This document shows positions 1-12,700 of a stretch of 64,000 nucleotides of DNA, piece by piece. How positions within the stretch are numbered: the stretch's first letter is position 1; every line of letters starts with the position of its first letter. Under the pieces are notes generated by a model, which was not told the DNA's origin, did not search any database, and worked only from the letters and a program-made list of their open reading frames with translations. The stretch spans positions 24,727,926-24,791,925 of the forward strand of contig NC_090185.1 in the NCBI RefSeq assembly GCF_024679245.1, read 5' to 3'. The translations under genes were made by a program, and so were the position numbers. This stretch comes from Pseudorasbora parva (taxonomy: Eukaryota > Chordata > Actinopteri > Cypriniformes > Gobionidae).

Positions 1-268
1 CATTGATGTTACCTTTCCAGATGTGTAAGCTGCCCATGCCACACACACTCATGCAACCCCATACCATCAGAGATGCAGGCTCCTCAACTGAGCGCTGAGA
101 ACAACTTGGGTTGTCCTGTTCCTCTTTAGTCCGGATGACATGGTGTCCCAGTTTTCCAAAAAGAACTTCAAATTTTGATTCGTCTGACAACAGACCAGTT
201 TTCCACTTTGCCACAGTCCATTTTAAATGAGCCTTGGCCCAGAGAAAACGCCTACGCTTCTAGATCAT
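1..268 (-). mobile_element. Tc1-like transposase fragment
   Basis: Read on the minus strand the segment encodes a broken Tc1-family transposase piece, including the family phrase SLMVWGCMSV with CGMG and LHIWKG after it. Frames are interrupted. Its right edge meets the sequence shared with the upstream block of paralog B at about 271. Confidence 0.6.
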
Positions 269-270
269 GG

Positions 271-634
271 AATAATGTCAGGGCGCATTCCATCGACTTC
301 TCATTGGTTCTTTTCTGCTCTGCAACATACCCAACATATTATGCATTAAATGCAGACTTACAGGAAATGCGACTGGTTTATCTGTCGTTATCTGTAACTA
401 ACATGATGCAGTTGACAGAAAACTGAAATCTATGATTATGAAAATTGCCTCAGGTGCCACAGCCACTGTTTCTATCAAGGTAGATGAATGTTGTTGTCTA
501 TTTTATGCCACAGGTTTTATGAACTATCAGAATTTGCATTTAATCAAGGACTTACTTTTTGGCTTCTAGAAAGAAATTAAAAAGTAATAGTGCTGAATAT
601 TATTATTGATGTTTTGTTTTTTTGTGTTTTGTAG
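271..634 (+). promoter_or_regulatory. Upstream/leader block of paralog A, duplicated before paralog B
   Basis: 271-490 aligns closely with 19571-19770 (shared run starting ATAATG.CAGGGCGCATTCC and including TCTGCTCTGCAACATAC), and 500-525 with 19783-19811. It lies immediately 5' of the A exon 1 acceptor at 634. The B copy ends in a good donor (GAAG|GTGAGT); the A copy has lost that exact donor. Probable promoter/5' UTR exon region; inferred from duplication and position. Confidence 0.45.
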
Positions 635-656
635 TTATTATATATCTGAAGGAAAA

Positions 657-801
657 ATGGGGGATTACTACTACTGTGGATGTTGTGTCTGTTGCTTGTC
701 TGAAAAAAAGAGGAATGCCATTGCTAAAAATACGGAAATCGACCTCATCCTGGCTGAGCAGAAGAAAAGAGAACCCAGAGAAATTAAATTGCTTTTATTG
801 G
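657..801 (+). CDS. gna15: Paralog A exon 1
   Basis: 145 nt, ends in phase 1 at a GTGAG donor. The ATG at 657 opens [10 protein letters not shown], followed by CLSEKK and the family motif EIKLLLLG just before the P-loop. A 3' splice site (TTTTGTAG, exon from 635) lies 22 nt upstream of the ATG, as in paralog B, so a noncoding 5' exon is likely. Confidence 0.85.
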
Positions 802-3800
802 GTGAGATGATTCTGTCTTTTATCAGAAATCTCATTAAAACTTCCAAAAAATATCTAGGGTGACCACCTAACTGCTCTGTTGCAGGACATTTTATGTGAG
901 AGATCAATTTAGTACTATTCTACTATGTAAATACTGATTTACATTAAATGGAAAGCCTATTTGCCATCATGTTGGATGATAGCGTTTTAAATCACTAATA
1001 AGCTCTGTTAATTGTGACCAGCTCTATGACTGGCTCGGATTCAAGTGATACAATACTTTACTGGTCCCGCATTATTTTAGGTGGCCTTAACTACTATGTA
1101 CAGTACTTACATCAAAAATAAGTAATGTACGTATTGTGTTTAAGTTGCATTATAAAACACTTCTGCTGATATTGAGGTGAGATATGTGTAAGTTCAAGAG
1201 TAAAGTTAGGGACAGGTGTGGTGGTGTGGGTCAGTTTAAGGGTAAAGTTAGGGACAGGTGTGGTGGTGTGGGTCAGTTTAAGGGTAAAGTTAGGGACAGG
1301 TGTGGTGGTGTGGGTCAGTTTAAGGGTAAAGTTAGGAACAGGTGTGGTGGTGTGGGTAAGTTTAAGGGTAAAGTTAGGGACAGGTGTGGTGGTGTGGGTC
1401 AGTTTAAGGGTAAAGTTAGGGACAGGTGTGGTGGTGTGGGTAAGTTCAAGGGTAAAGTTAGGGACAGGTGTGGTGGTGTGGGTAAGTTCAAGGGTAAAGT
1501 TAGGGACAGGTGGGGTGGTGTGGGTCAGTTTAAGGGTAAAGTTAGGGACAGGTGTGGTGGTGTGGATCCGTTTAGGGGGTAAAGTTAAGGACAGGTGTGG
1601 TGGTGTGGGTCAGTTTAAGGGTAAAGTTAGGGACAGGTGTGGTGGTGTGGGTCAGTTTAAGGGTAAAGTTAGGGACAGGTGTGGTGGTGTGGGTCAGTTT
1701 AAGGGTAAAGTTAGGGACAGGTGTGGTGGTGTGGGTCAGTTCAAGGGTAAAGTTAGGGACAGGTGTGGTGGTGTGGGTAAGTTTAAGGGTAAAGTTAGGG
1801 ACAGGTGTGGTGGTGTGGGTAAGTTCAAGGGTAAAGTTAGGGACAGGTGTGGTGGTGTGGGTAAGTTCAAGGGTAAAGTTAGGGACAGGTGTGGTGGTGT
1901 GGGTCAGTTTAACGGTAAAGTTAGGGACAGGTGTGGTGGTGTGGGTCCGTTTAGGGGGTAAAGTTAAGGACAGGTGTGGTGGTGTGGGTCAGTTTAAGGG
2001 TAAAGTTAGGGACAGGTGTGGTGGTGTGGGTCCGTTTAGGGGGTAAAGTTAAGGACAGGTGTGGTGGTGTGGGTCAGTTTAAGGGTAAAGTTAGGGACAG
2101 GTGTGGTGGTGTGGGTCAGTTTAAGGGTAAAGTTAGGGACAGGTGTGGTGGTGTGGGTCAGTTCAAGGGTAAAGTTAGGGACAGGTGTGGTGGTGTGGGT
2201 AAGTTTAAGGGTAAAGTTAGGGACAGGTGTGGTGGTGTTGGTAAGTTTAAGGGTAAAGTTAGGGACAGGTGTGGTGGTGTGGGTCAGTTCAAGGGTAAAG
2301 TTAGGGACAGGTGTGGTGGTGTGGGTCAGTTTAAGGGTAAAGTTAGGGACAGGTGTGGTGGTGTGGGTCAGTTTAAGGGTAAAGTTAGGGACAGGTGTGG
2401 TGGTGTGGGTCAGTTTAACGGTAAAGTTAGGGACAGGTTTGGTGGTGTGGGTCCGTTTAGGGGGTAAAGTTAAGGACAGGTGTGGTGGTGTGGGTCAGTT
2501 TAAGGGTAAAGTTAGGGACAGGTGTGGTGGTGTGGGTCAGTTTAAGGGTAAAGTTAGGGACAGGTGTGGTGGTGTGGGTCAGTTTAAGGGTAAAGTTAGG
2601 GACAGGTGTGGTGGTGTGGGTCAGTTTAAGGGTAAAGTTAGGGACAGGTGTGGTGGTGTGGGTAAGTTTAAGGGTAAAGTTAGGGACAGGTGTGGTGGTG
2701 TCGGTCAGTTCAAGGGTAAAGTTAGGGACAGGTGTGGTGGTGTGGGTCAGTTCAAGGGTAAAGTTAGGGACAGGTGTGGTGTTGTGGGTCAGTTTAAGGG
2801 AAAAGTTAGGGACAGGTGTGGTGGTGTGGGTCAGTTTAAGGGTAAAGTTAGGGACAGGTGTGGTGGTGTGGGTAAGTTCAAGAGTAAAAGTTAGGGACAG
2901 GTGTGGTGGTGTGGGTAAGTTCAAGAGCAAAGTTAGGGACAGGTGTGGTGGTGTGGGTAAGTTCAAGAGTAAAGTTAGGGACAGGTGTGGTGGTGTGGGT
3001 CAGTTTAAGGGTAAAGTTAGGGACAGGTGTGGAGGTGTGGGTCAGTTTAAGGGTAAAGTTAAGGACAGGTGTGGTGGTGTGGGTCAGTTTAAGGGTAAAG
3101 TTAGGAACAGGTGTGGTGGTGTGGGTAAGTTTAAGGGTAAAGTTAGGGACAGGTGGGGTGGTGTGGGTCAGTTTAAGGGTAAAGTTAGGGGCAGGTGTGG
3201 TGGTGTGGGTAAGTTTAAGGGTAAAGTTAGGGACAGGTGTGGTGGTGTGGGTAAGTTCAAGGGTAAAGTTAGGGACAGGTGTGGTGGTGTGGGTCAGTTT
3301 AAGGGTAAAGTTAGGGACAGGTGTGGTGGTGTGGGTCCGTTTAGGGGGTAAAGTTAAGGACAGGTGTGGTGGTGTGGGTCAGTTTAAGGGTAAAGTTAGG
3401 GACAGGTGTGGTGGTGTGGGTAAGTTTAAGGGTAAAGTTAGGGACAGGTGTGGTGGTGTCGGTCAGTTCAAGGGTAAAGTTAGGGACAGGTGTGGTGGTG
3501 TGGGTCAGTTCAAGGGTAAAGTTAGGGACAGGTGTGGTGGTGTGGGTCAGTTTAAGGGTAAAGTTAGGGACAGGTGTGGTGTTGTGGGTAAGTTTAAGGG
3601 TAAAGATAGGGACAGGACAGGTGTGGTGGTGTGGGTAAGTTTAAGGGTAAAGTTAAGGACAGGACAGGTGTGGTGGTGTGGGTAAGTTTAAGGGTAAAGT
3701 TAGGGACAGGACAGGTGTGGTGGTGTGGGTAAGTTTAAGGGTAAAGTTAGGGACAGGTGTGGTGGTGTGGGTAAGTTTAAGGGTAAAGATAGGGACAGGA

Positions 3801-6728
3801 CAGGTGTGGTGGTGTGGGTAAGTTTAAGGTTAAAGTTAGGGACAGGACAGGTGTGGTGGTGTGGGTAAGTTTAAGGGTAAAGTTAGGGACAGGTGTGGTG
3901 GTGTGGGTAAGTTTAAGGGTAAAGTTAGGGACAGGACAGGTGTGGTGGTGTGGGTAAGTTTAAGGGTAAAGTTAGGGACAGGTGTGGTGGTGTGGGTAAG
4001 TTTAAGTGTAAGGTTAGGGACAGGTGTGGTGTGTGTAAGTTTAAGAGTAAAGTTAGGGACGGGTGTGGTGGTGTGGGTAAGTTTAAGGGTAAAGTTAGGG
4101 ACAGGTGTGGTGGTGTGGCTAAGTTTAAGGGTAAAGTTAGGGACAGGTGTGGTGGTGTGGCTAAGTTTAAGGGTAAAGTTAGGGACAGGTGTGGTGGTGT
4201 GGCTAAGTTTAAGGGTAAAGTTAGGGACAGGTGTGGTGGTGTGGGTCAGTTTAAGGGTAAAGTTAGGGACATGTGTGGCGGTACGGGTTGGTTTAAGGGT
4301 TGGGTTAGGTGTAAGGGAAGTAAAAGTGCATTAAAATAGTAGTAACATATGCAGGAGAAATATGAATGCCATGTGTAAGAATTAAAAACAAGAATATTTA
4401 AAACAGTTGTAGATAATTAGACATAGTAATTTTCCGAGGTTGTGGTCTGATCTGACTGGCCCCAAAGCAACTCGAGGATGTGCTGATCACCTTTCTGATA
4501 TTATTGATTTTCTCTGAGAAGTAGGAAGCAATCTCACAGCATTTGCTGTCTGAGAGCATTTCACTGAGAATGTGACTCGATTAGTCTCTTGACAAGTAGC
4601 AAAAAGAGTGTGTGTGTTGTTTATGTTTCTGTTTATAATATTTCAGAAGATGGTCTGTCTAGCTTTGCCTAATTCCACATTGAAAGCATGAATAGTGTCT
4701 TTATAGGTGTTATAGTGGACTACAAGTTTTGTCTTCTGCCACATGCGTTTAGATTTCCTTCATTGTCTTTTCATTATTTGCACTGCTGAGTTTCTCCAAG
4801 GTGCTTTTTGTTTGCCACTCTTTTCCCTGACTTTCAGAGAAGCAATATCAATTACACTCTTTACTTCTGAGGTAAAGGAGTCAAGGAGAAAATGAACAGA
4901 GTCTGCAGATATGCTTGGTGTTCGCAATATAGCCTTCATAAACAGCACATCTCTTTTTGACAGAGACAGAGCTAACTTCAATGACAGGAAAGATCAGTAT
5001 ATCAATGAAAATACAGAAATGATCAGACAGTACCACATCTTTAATAACAATCGATGAAATGTTTAGAACCTACTGATAAGTAAATCTAGACTGTGTCCAC
5101 GATTGTGTGTGGGTCCATGTACATGGCATGCTGTTTCAAATCAAAAGTAGTAAAAACAGTCATTAGCTCGTTTGTTGAACTGGATTCAGCATTGGCTATG
5201 TGACTGTTTAAATCCCCAGTAATAGCAAAACTCTGAGGAAATTGTTGATAACAGTTATGTAAAGTCCTCAATAAAGCCTGAGAGTATTTCGGAGGCCTGT
5301 AAATAATGACCTACAAATAATGGTAAATAATGCAGTTATAAATGTAATTACATAAATTAATTACAGATGTAATTATATGCAGCTAATTAAAAAAATGTAA
5401 GTAATGTAAAAACATGTATGTACGCAATAAGTGCATTGTATCAAATGATTAATTAACATTCCTATGCTTCATCCAAACAGTCATCATCAGTAAAAAAAAA
5501 AAAATCCCTTTCTATGAATGAGTTGGTTGGTTATTTTTCTGCTCTAGCTGTAAATTATAATGCTCAAAATAATTAAATGGTTTCAGTAGGGTAAACTTAA
5601 AGGGTTAGTTCACCCAAAAATGAAATTAGTATCATTAATGACTCACCGAAATGTCGTTCCACACCCGTAAGACCTCCGTTCATCTTCAGAACACAGTTTA
5701 AGATATTTTATATTTTAGTCCCAGAACATATGCAGTCTATGCACACGTTACTGTCCAATCTCTTGAAGCATCGAAAATACATTTTGGTCCAAAAAAAAAA
5801 AAAAAAAACGTTTACTTTATTTAGCATTGTCTTCTCTTCCATGTTCCTCAAATAAAGATTCAAACGGTTATGAATCAGTGAATCGATCAATGATTCAGAT
5901 CGCCAATGTCACGTGATTTCAGCAGTTTGACAGGTTGACACACGGTCCAAACTGCTCAAATCACGGGACATTGGCGATAGAACAACTTGAAGATGAGTAA
6001 ATGATGAACTGACAATCTCAAGTATGAAGGAGCACAACATAGTACAGAGAAATTATATATACACACACAAAGTACATTAACACAAAGTATAAAAGAGAAA
6101 AAAGAAACATGAACTAAAATATTTGTGACTGCTATCCAGATGTCACGACAAAGGTGTTTAATCCTAAAACATACAGGGGAACAATAAGTGTGTAATAAGT
6201 TAACACTGTATACTGTTGCACAAATGGCAAAATATCTTCATCACAAAACAATGTGCGTTCATAAAAATATTTTTCCACTATTTAAAAAAACAATCTCGAT
6301 GAGGCCAGTGCTAAGTGGGAGATACTGGCCACCCAGATGAGCTGAGAGAGCTGTCTGAGGGGCTCTGAACCTGCAGCTAATGTACAACAAAACAAGCATC
6401 ATTTCCTCTTCATATGGGACATCTGATTACCACAGCAGTCGCTTACATCTGTTAATATTTAATACACTATCACTACAACTGATCTCCAACTTCATAGTTT
6501 CACTACACAAAAATTAACAGATCAAATTGCTCATACCTCTGCTTAGCCCCATGACGAACAGTGGTCGAAAGCTGATGATGTAATACTGGGTGGGTGGGCC
6601 CGCTGGACCTGTTATGCTGCGCTGTCCTCTAGCAGAAGTGGAGGAGGGGGATCCGGGGTAATGCCAGACTCTGGAGAAACAGAAACAGATGGGTGGTAAG
6701 GTTAAGAATGAAGCTGAAGCTGAAGTTT

Positions 6729-6766
<38 letters not shown>

Positions 6767-9700
6767 TTATTACATTTATATAGTGCTTTTCTAGGCACCC
6801 AAAGCGCTTTACATAGAAGGGGAAATCTCAACCACCACCAATGTGCAGCACCCACCTGGATGATGCGACGGCAGCCATATTGCGCCAGAATGCTCACCAC
6901 ACACCAGCTGATTGGTGGAGAGGAGACAGAGTGATAAGGCCAATCATTATATGGGGATTATTAGGAGGCCATGATGGACTGGGGCCAATGGGCAAATTTG
7001 GCCAGGATGCCGGGGTTACACCCCTAATCTTTATCGAAAGACATCCTGGGATTTTTAACGACCACAGAGAGTCAGGACCTCGGTTTAACGACTCATCCGA
7101 AAGACGGTGCTCTTTGACAGTACAGTGTCCCCATCACTATACTGGGGTGTTAGGACCCACACAGACCATAGGGTGAGCGCCCCCTGCTGGTCTCACTAAC
7201 ACCTCTACAAGCAGCTACCTGGTTTTCCCAGTTGGTCTCTCATCCAGGTACTGACCAGGCTCAGCCCTGCTTAGCTTCGGTGGGAAACCAGTCTTGGGCT
7301 ACAGGGTGATATGGCTGCTGGTTGTAGGTGACCGGATTGATCTGCTGCAAGATGGTGAAGGGGCCAACGAATCTGGGACTCAACTTCTTGCACTGCAGAC
7401 GGAGTCTGATGTCCCGGGTGGACAGCCAGACCTACTGCCCTACTTGGAACGTGGGGGCCTTTGAGCGGCGAAGGTCAGCTGTCATCCTGCGTTTGCGGAG
7501 AGCCCTCTGAAGTTGGGAGTGCGCAGAGTCCCAGACCCTCTCACTCTCCCGGAACCAGTAGTCAACAGCAGGGACATCGGAGGGTTCCCCTGACCATGGG
7601 AAGAGTGGTGGTTGATAGCCAAGTACGCACTGAAATGGGGTGAGACCAGTGGTAGGCTGGCAAAGAGTTTACATCCAATCTCCTGAATCTTACGTTCCAT
7701 CTGCCCATTCGTTTGGGGATGGTATCCAGATGACAGGCTGACGGTTACACCTAGGAGGGAGATAAAGGCTTTCCAAACCTTGGAGATGAACTGTGGACCT
7801 CTGTCTGATACAATGTCTTCAGGGATGCCGTAACATCGGAAGATGTGATTGAACATTAATACCGGCGTTTCCAGGGCAGTGGGCAGACCTCATAGTGGAA
7901 TTAGGCGGCAGGACTTGGAGAAACGGTCTACCACTACCAGAACACAGGTGCAGTTCTCGAAGACTGGGAGGTCTGTGATAAAATCCACTCCTAGGTGTGA
8001 CCATGGGCGGTTGGGAACGGGCAGAGGATGGAGCTTTCCAGCTGGTAGGTGGGGTGGACTTTTGGCCATGGCACATTCCGCACATCCCTGCACGTACCTT
8101 CTGACATCTGGGGCCACCAGAAGAGTTGGCGTAGCAGTGAGAGGATTTAATTGACCCCAGGGTGACCAGTGCCCAGAGAAGTGTGAGAGGAGTGGATTAG
8201 CGGAATGCAACTTGGTCTGGTGACAAACTATAGGTCTGGAGGACAACCCGGCGGAACGTGGGAGGAGGCATTGGCAGAGGGCAGGGTCTCTTCTGACCAG
8301 GTGATCGGGGCAACGAAGAGTTGAGCAGGAATGATGGGCTCCATCTCCTCTGTGTTCTCTTCAGGACTATGGATGTGGGAAAGGGCGTCGCCTTGATGTT
8401 CTTGGCGCCAGGTCGATAGGAGATGTTGAAGTGGAACCGTGTGAAGAATAGTGCCCATCTGGCCTGGCAGGAATTTAGGCATTTGGCCTCTTGGAGATAG
8501 CTCAGGTTTTTGTGGTCTGTGAGTACCAGGAATGGGTGTTTTGCGCCCTCTAACCAGTGCCTCCACTCCTCTAGTGCCAGTTTGATGGCGAGGAGTTCAC
8601 GGTTGCCAATGTCGTAGTTGACTTTTGCCAGGTTGAGCTTGCGGGAGAAGAAGGCACATGGATAGAGGCAGCTGGGATTCCCCTACTACTGAGACAGGAC
8701 CGCTCCCACTCCTGTGGTGGAGGCGTCCACCTCCACGACGAAGGGAAGCCCGTTGAGGACAGAAGACGTCGCTGAAGGGGGCGTAACAGGATGGGACATC
8801 CACCGAATGTCACCCAACTGGACTCTAGATGGACATGGTGCAGACATGGAGATCTTGGGAATGAGGAGAGGGACATGAACCAGAGATGGGAAGCAGTCCA
8901 GGAAACAGATGTTGCCCCACTTCAGGACTTCTCCCGTCTTCCAGGAGATGACTGGGCTGTGCTGCTCTAACCATGGGTGCCCTAAGATGATGTCAGTGGT
9001 GGATTCCTCCAGAACAAGCAGATGTAAGTGTTCCATATGAAGAATACCAACTTGAATGCCAATAGGGCCGACAGTGCGACTGACCTGCCTCTGACTGAGG
9101 GGGTTTTCCGGTTATCGATTGGATCTGGTAAATAGTTGGAGTGGCGGTCGTATGGAGTTTGAGCTGGTGGCAGAGGGTCACCTAGATTAAATTACAGGCT
9201 TACCCAGAGTCGAGGAGGGAAGAAACTGGAAGAGAAATACCAGCAGCAGTAAGGTTTACAGTATTGGTGAGTTGTTTCATTTTCTGAAGGGAATGATCGC
9301 ACTCACCATAGGACATGGAGGACGGACAGGACATTCAGAGATGCAATGCCCAGGGAGACCACAATATAAACAGAGACCCTGGGTCAGCCGCCTCTGCCGC
9401 TCTGCCACTGTCAGTCTCTAATTATCCAGTTGCATGGCCTCGCTGGCTGGTTCTGGAGAGCTGACCCCATCTGGTCGGCGGAGGTATGGAGAGAATTACG
9501 GCTGGCCCTGGTGTTCTACGATACACAACTGCATACAAGTGGTGAAGCGAATGGAGAGTTGAATGAACCATTCTAGCCTGATGGTATCGTCATATCTCCA
9601 GGACCCGCGTGCATTGAAGCAGAAACCTTTTGCAATCATCCGCCGAAACAGAGTAGGGCGCTGGTCTGGCCATGGGACTGGCGCACTCCATCTGCAAAGA

Positions 9701-12700
9701 AGAAGCAGTGTTGTTTCCGGAAGTGCTCGCTGGTAAAGGTGCACTGGTGGGGAGAGCTCGCCGAACGGCGTAAATGAGCTTTTGGAATGGATCCGGGGTG
9801 ATCATCCTAATCTGTGCGGTGTTGGTCCGGTCTTCTGTTACAAACAGAGAGGACACGGAGAACTGGAAACAGTGAAACACAGAGCTTACTTAACACAACC
9901 AGGTTATGAGCGGATGAGGTGAGTGATGGCAAGTCGTATCCAGGGAGAGTGACACAATACTGTACGTCTTGGATGTAGGTGTTTGGCAAATTGGGAGACT
10001 GAAGCAATGGAGACAGGGAGACAAGATGAGGAGACACTCGGGAGACGAGGAGACACAGGTAAGTATGCAGGTGAGTCCGTGGAAGCGAGCATGAGCATGA
10101 GCAAACGAGACCGGACAGTGACAGAGTGAATGCGTGGGGTATAAGTGCAGGTGGTGATTGCAGTGCTGATGATGTGCAGGTGCGTGCAATCAGTATTCTG
10201 GTGACTGTGATCATTGTGTCTGGGAGAGGGTGGAGCCTGGTGTGCTTGTAACACATACGCACAACAGAATCTCTCACTTCATTCAAAAGACAGGTAAAAA
10301 CTCATCTCTTCCATGAGCACTTAATCTTATCATAAATAAAAAATAAAATAAATAAAAATAAAAACTCTTCCTTCTCTATTTTTTTTTTTTGGCTTTTCCC
10401 TCCCTATTCTAGTTTTTGCTACTCTGAGTAATATCCAAATCTTTGTATTTAGGGCACTTTTTGCGTTTCTTCGCCTCTTCATGACAGATCGCTTCCTGTG
10501 ATCCTCAGTTGTAAGTCGCTTTGGATAAAAGCGACTGCTAAATGCGTTAATGTAATTGTAAAATATACAAAAAAGTACAAAATAAAAATCTGCAAGTTCC
10601 TCTTAGAATTACATAACTTAAAATGTGTATGTAATGTAATGTAATGTCTGGTGATAACAATGTTATTTATTTGAGGTCATCATGTGTGCTTATTTTTACT
10701 TTCTCACAACAAGATTGTCCCATAGAGACAACTGTAAAATCGACTATTATTAGTAACAACATTTATTTTCATGTGTTAGCAGGTTTTCAATGCTGAAGAA
10801 TGCGATTGTTTTGATTTCATTTAGGCTCGGAAGGAAGCGGAAAGACAACACTTATGAAGCAGATGAAGATTATTCATGGAAAGGGCTTCTCGGATGACGA
10901 GAGGCGTAACTACGCTAAACTGGTTTTTCAGAATATTCTCCAAGCTATGAGTGCAATAACAGAAGCCATGAACACGCTTAAGATTCCCTACTCAAACCCA
11001 CAGAACGAGGTGATTACAGAGGGCCATTTTATATCAACAATCTGGGAAGTGGAATTGGCAAAAAAATACATACATAAATATATTATTAATAATCTAATAA
11101 TAATAGTTTAACTAATAATAATTATTATAAAATTATTCATTATTAAATTATTTATACATACTAACAGTAAAAAATACAAATTAAATTGGCTTGTTGGCAC
11201 TGATTTAATATTGGATGTTGTACTGTAATGTATGATTTGCAGTCTCATGAGTTCTGTGATATCTGTAGATTTATGCCCAGAGGTTCCAGGATCAGGACAT
11301 ACATCAGATAACGCAACTGCAGAGAAGTTACGTAGAGGCTATTCGTCACCTATGGGAAGACCAAGGCTTTAAGATCTGCTACGGACGGCGCAGAGAGTAT
11401 CAGCTACTAGACTCCACTGAGTAGTAAGTGTGTTCAAGACAATTCCTGTCTTTTACTGACTTCCTGAATGTTCGTCATCTCCTTTCCTGATGCTACAAAA
11501 TTAATGTTATGCAAATCAGTTAAGCAAATAATGCCTCCATAAGCTACAGCTCATGAAATTGTTTTCAGTCAAAGTGATATTTGTTATTGCATTATTATTT
11601 ATTAATAATAATAATAACAAACTTGTTTTTTAAGCTTTATTGATGTCTTGGACCGCATCGCAGCCGAAGACTACATCCCTACATTGGGCGATATTCTACG
11701 TGTCCAATCTCCCTCCAATGGCATCACAGAGGAGTGTGTTAGTATTGAGAACATCACTGTGAGGTATGGCAATGACCAACCAAGCTTATGTTGGCATTTA
11801 AAAGGACAGTTCACCAAAATACTGTCATTATTCTGGCATAATTTATTCAAAATCAAATGTTAGTGAGCCGCTATCAAGACATCATCTGCAACTGCGGCTC
11901 AACTTTAAGGACACAGTGACTCACCAAAATATTCATCTAAAGCATAGCCCTTTGTAAAAACTGAATCGATAATGAATTGTAAAAAGCATTCTGTAACAAA
12001 AATTGTATTCTTGCCTATTTTAAAGGTGCTGTGTGTATAATTTATGAGGATCTATTGACAGAAATGCAATTTAATATACATAACTATGTTTTCAGTGGTG
12101 TATAAAGAGCTTACATAAAGAACCATTATGTTTTATTACCTTAGAATTAACACTTTCTATCTACATACACCTTGGGTCCCTTTACAGTGAAGTCACAATT
12201 TTGCACTGCCATGTTTCAACAGTAGCCCTTAATGGACTAACTGCTCTACAAAACGCCACTCTCTGCTGTCTCAGACGACATGTTTGTCCTGTGTAGGCCA
12301 CCGTAGCTTCTCTATGCGCTTCGAAAAGGGAGGGGTGTGCAGTGGGCAGCTGCAATTCACAACCTCACCACTGATGCTACTTAAATTTTACACAGTGCAC
12401 TGTAAGTGGATATATATTAAAGGGTCCTATAATACCCCTTTTTTACAACATGTAGAATAAGTATTTTATGTCCTCAGTGTGTATATGAAGTTTTAGCTCA
12501 AAATACCCCACAGATATCTCGAGAAGTGACAACATGTAGAATGCAACAGGACGTTTCTGAATAGTTAGTTGATGAATTTATGTTGCTGATGTGGAGTCAT
12601 CGATTAGCATTTTCTGTCATGATAATCTATAAATCACTCATGTATAAACTGTTGCATCCCACGATGCCTTCAGAGCCAGAGAATATATGTGGCATGAAGA

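Larger units (their letters stand above)
7326..10253 (-). mobile_element. Decayed Ty3/gypsy LTR retrotransposon
   Basis: Minus-strand remains in the order LTR (10253-9836), gag with zinc knuckle, protease, RNase H, integrase, C-terminal region (about 7330). The 3' LTR is absent and the element abuts the 5S-SINE at 7325. Frames are shifted and interrupted many times and the reverse transcriptase core is missing. Sits in intron 1 of paralog A, opposite orientation. Confidence 0.8.

Noticed and set aside
1190..4300. Regular repeats as a CRISPR array
   Set aside because: Units are contiguous with no unique spacers, in a vertebrate intron.
1184..4339. Many overlapping long open frames ([13 protein letters not shown] and [14 protein letters not shown] repeats)
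   Set aside because: A 42-bp repeat has no stops in several frames by arithmetic; no start context or family similarity. Treated as a minisatellite.
6514..6900. Minus-strand 128-aa frame with poly-Leu
   Set aside because: Poly-Leu is the (AAT)n tract; the rest overlaps the SINE.
7209..7325. 5S rRNA gene
   Set aside because: Similarity covers the internal promoter region, but the ends do not match and it continues into a SINE body.
7482..8566. Functional integrase/pol genes
   Set aside because: Frames are shifted and cut repeatedly; the LTR partner and RT are missing.
11421..11426. TAG after LLDSTE as a premature stop in exon 3 (also in B and C)
   Set aside because: The donor is TA|GTAAGT; the Tyr codon is completed by the C opening exon 4 in all three genes.
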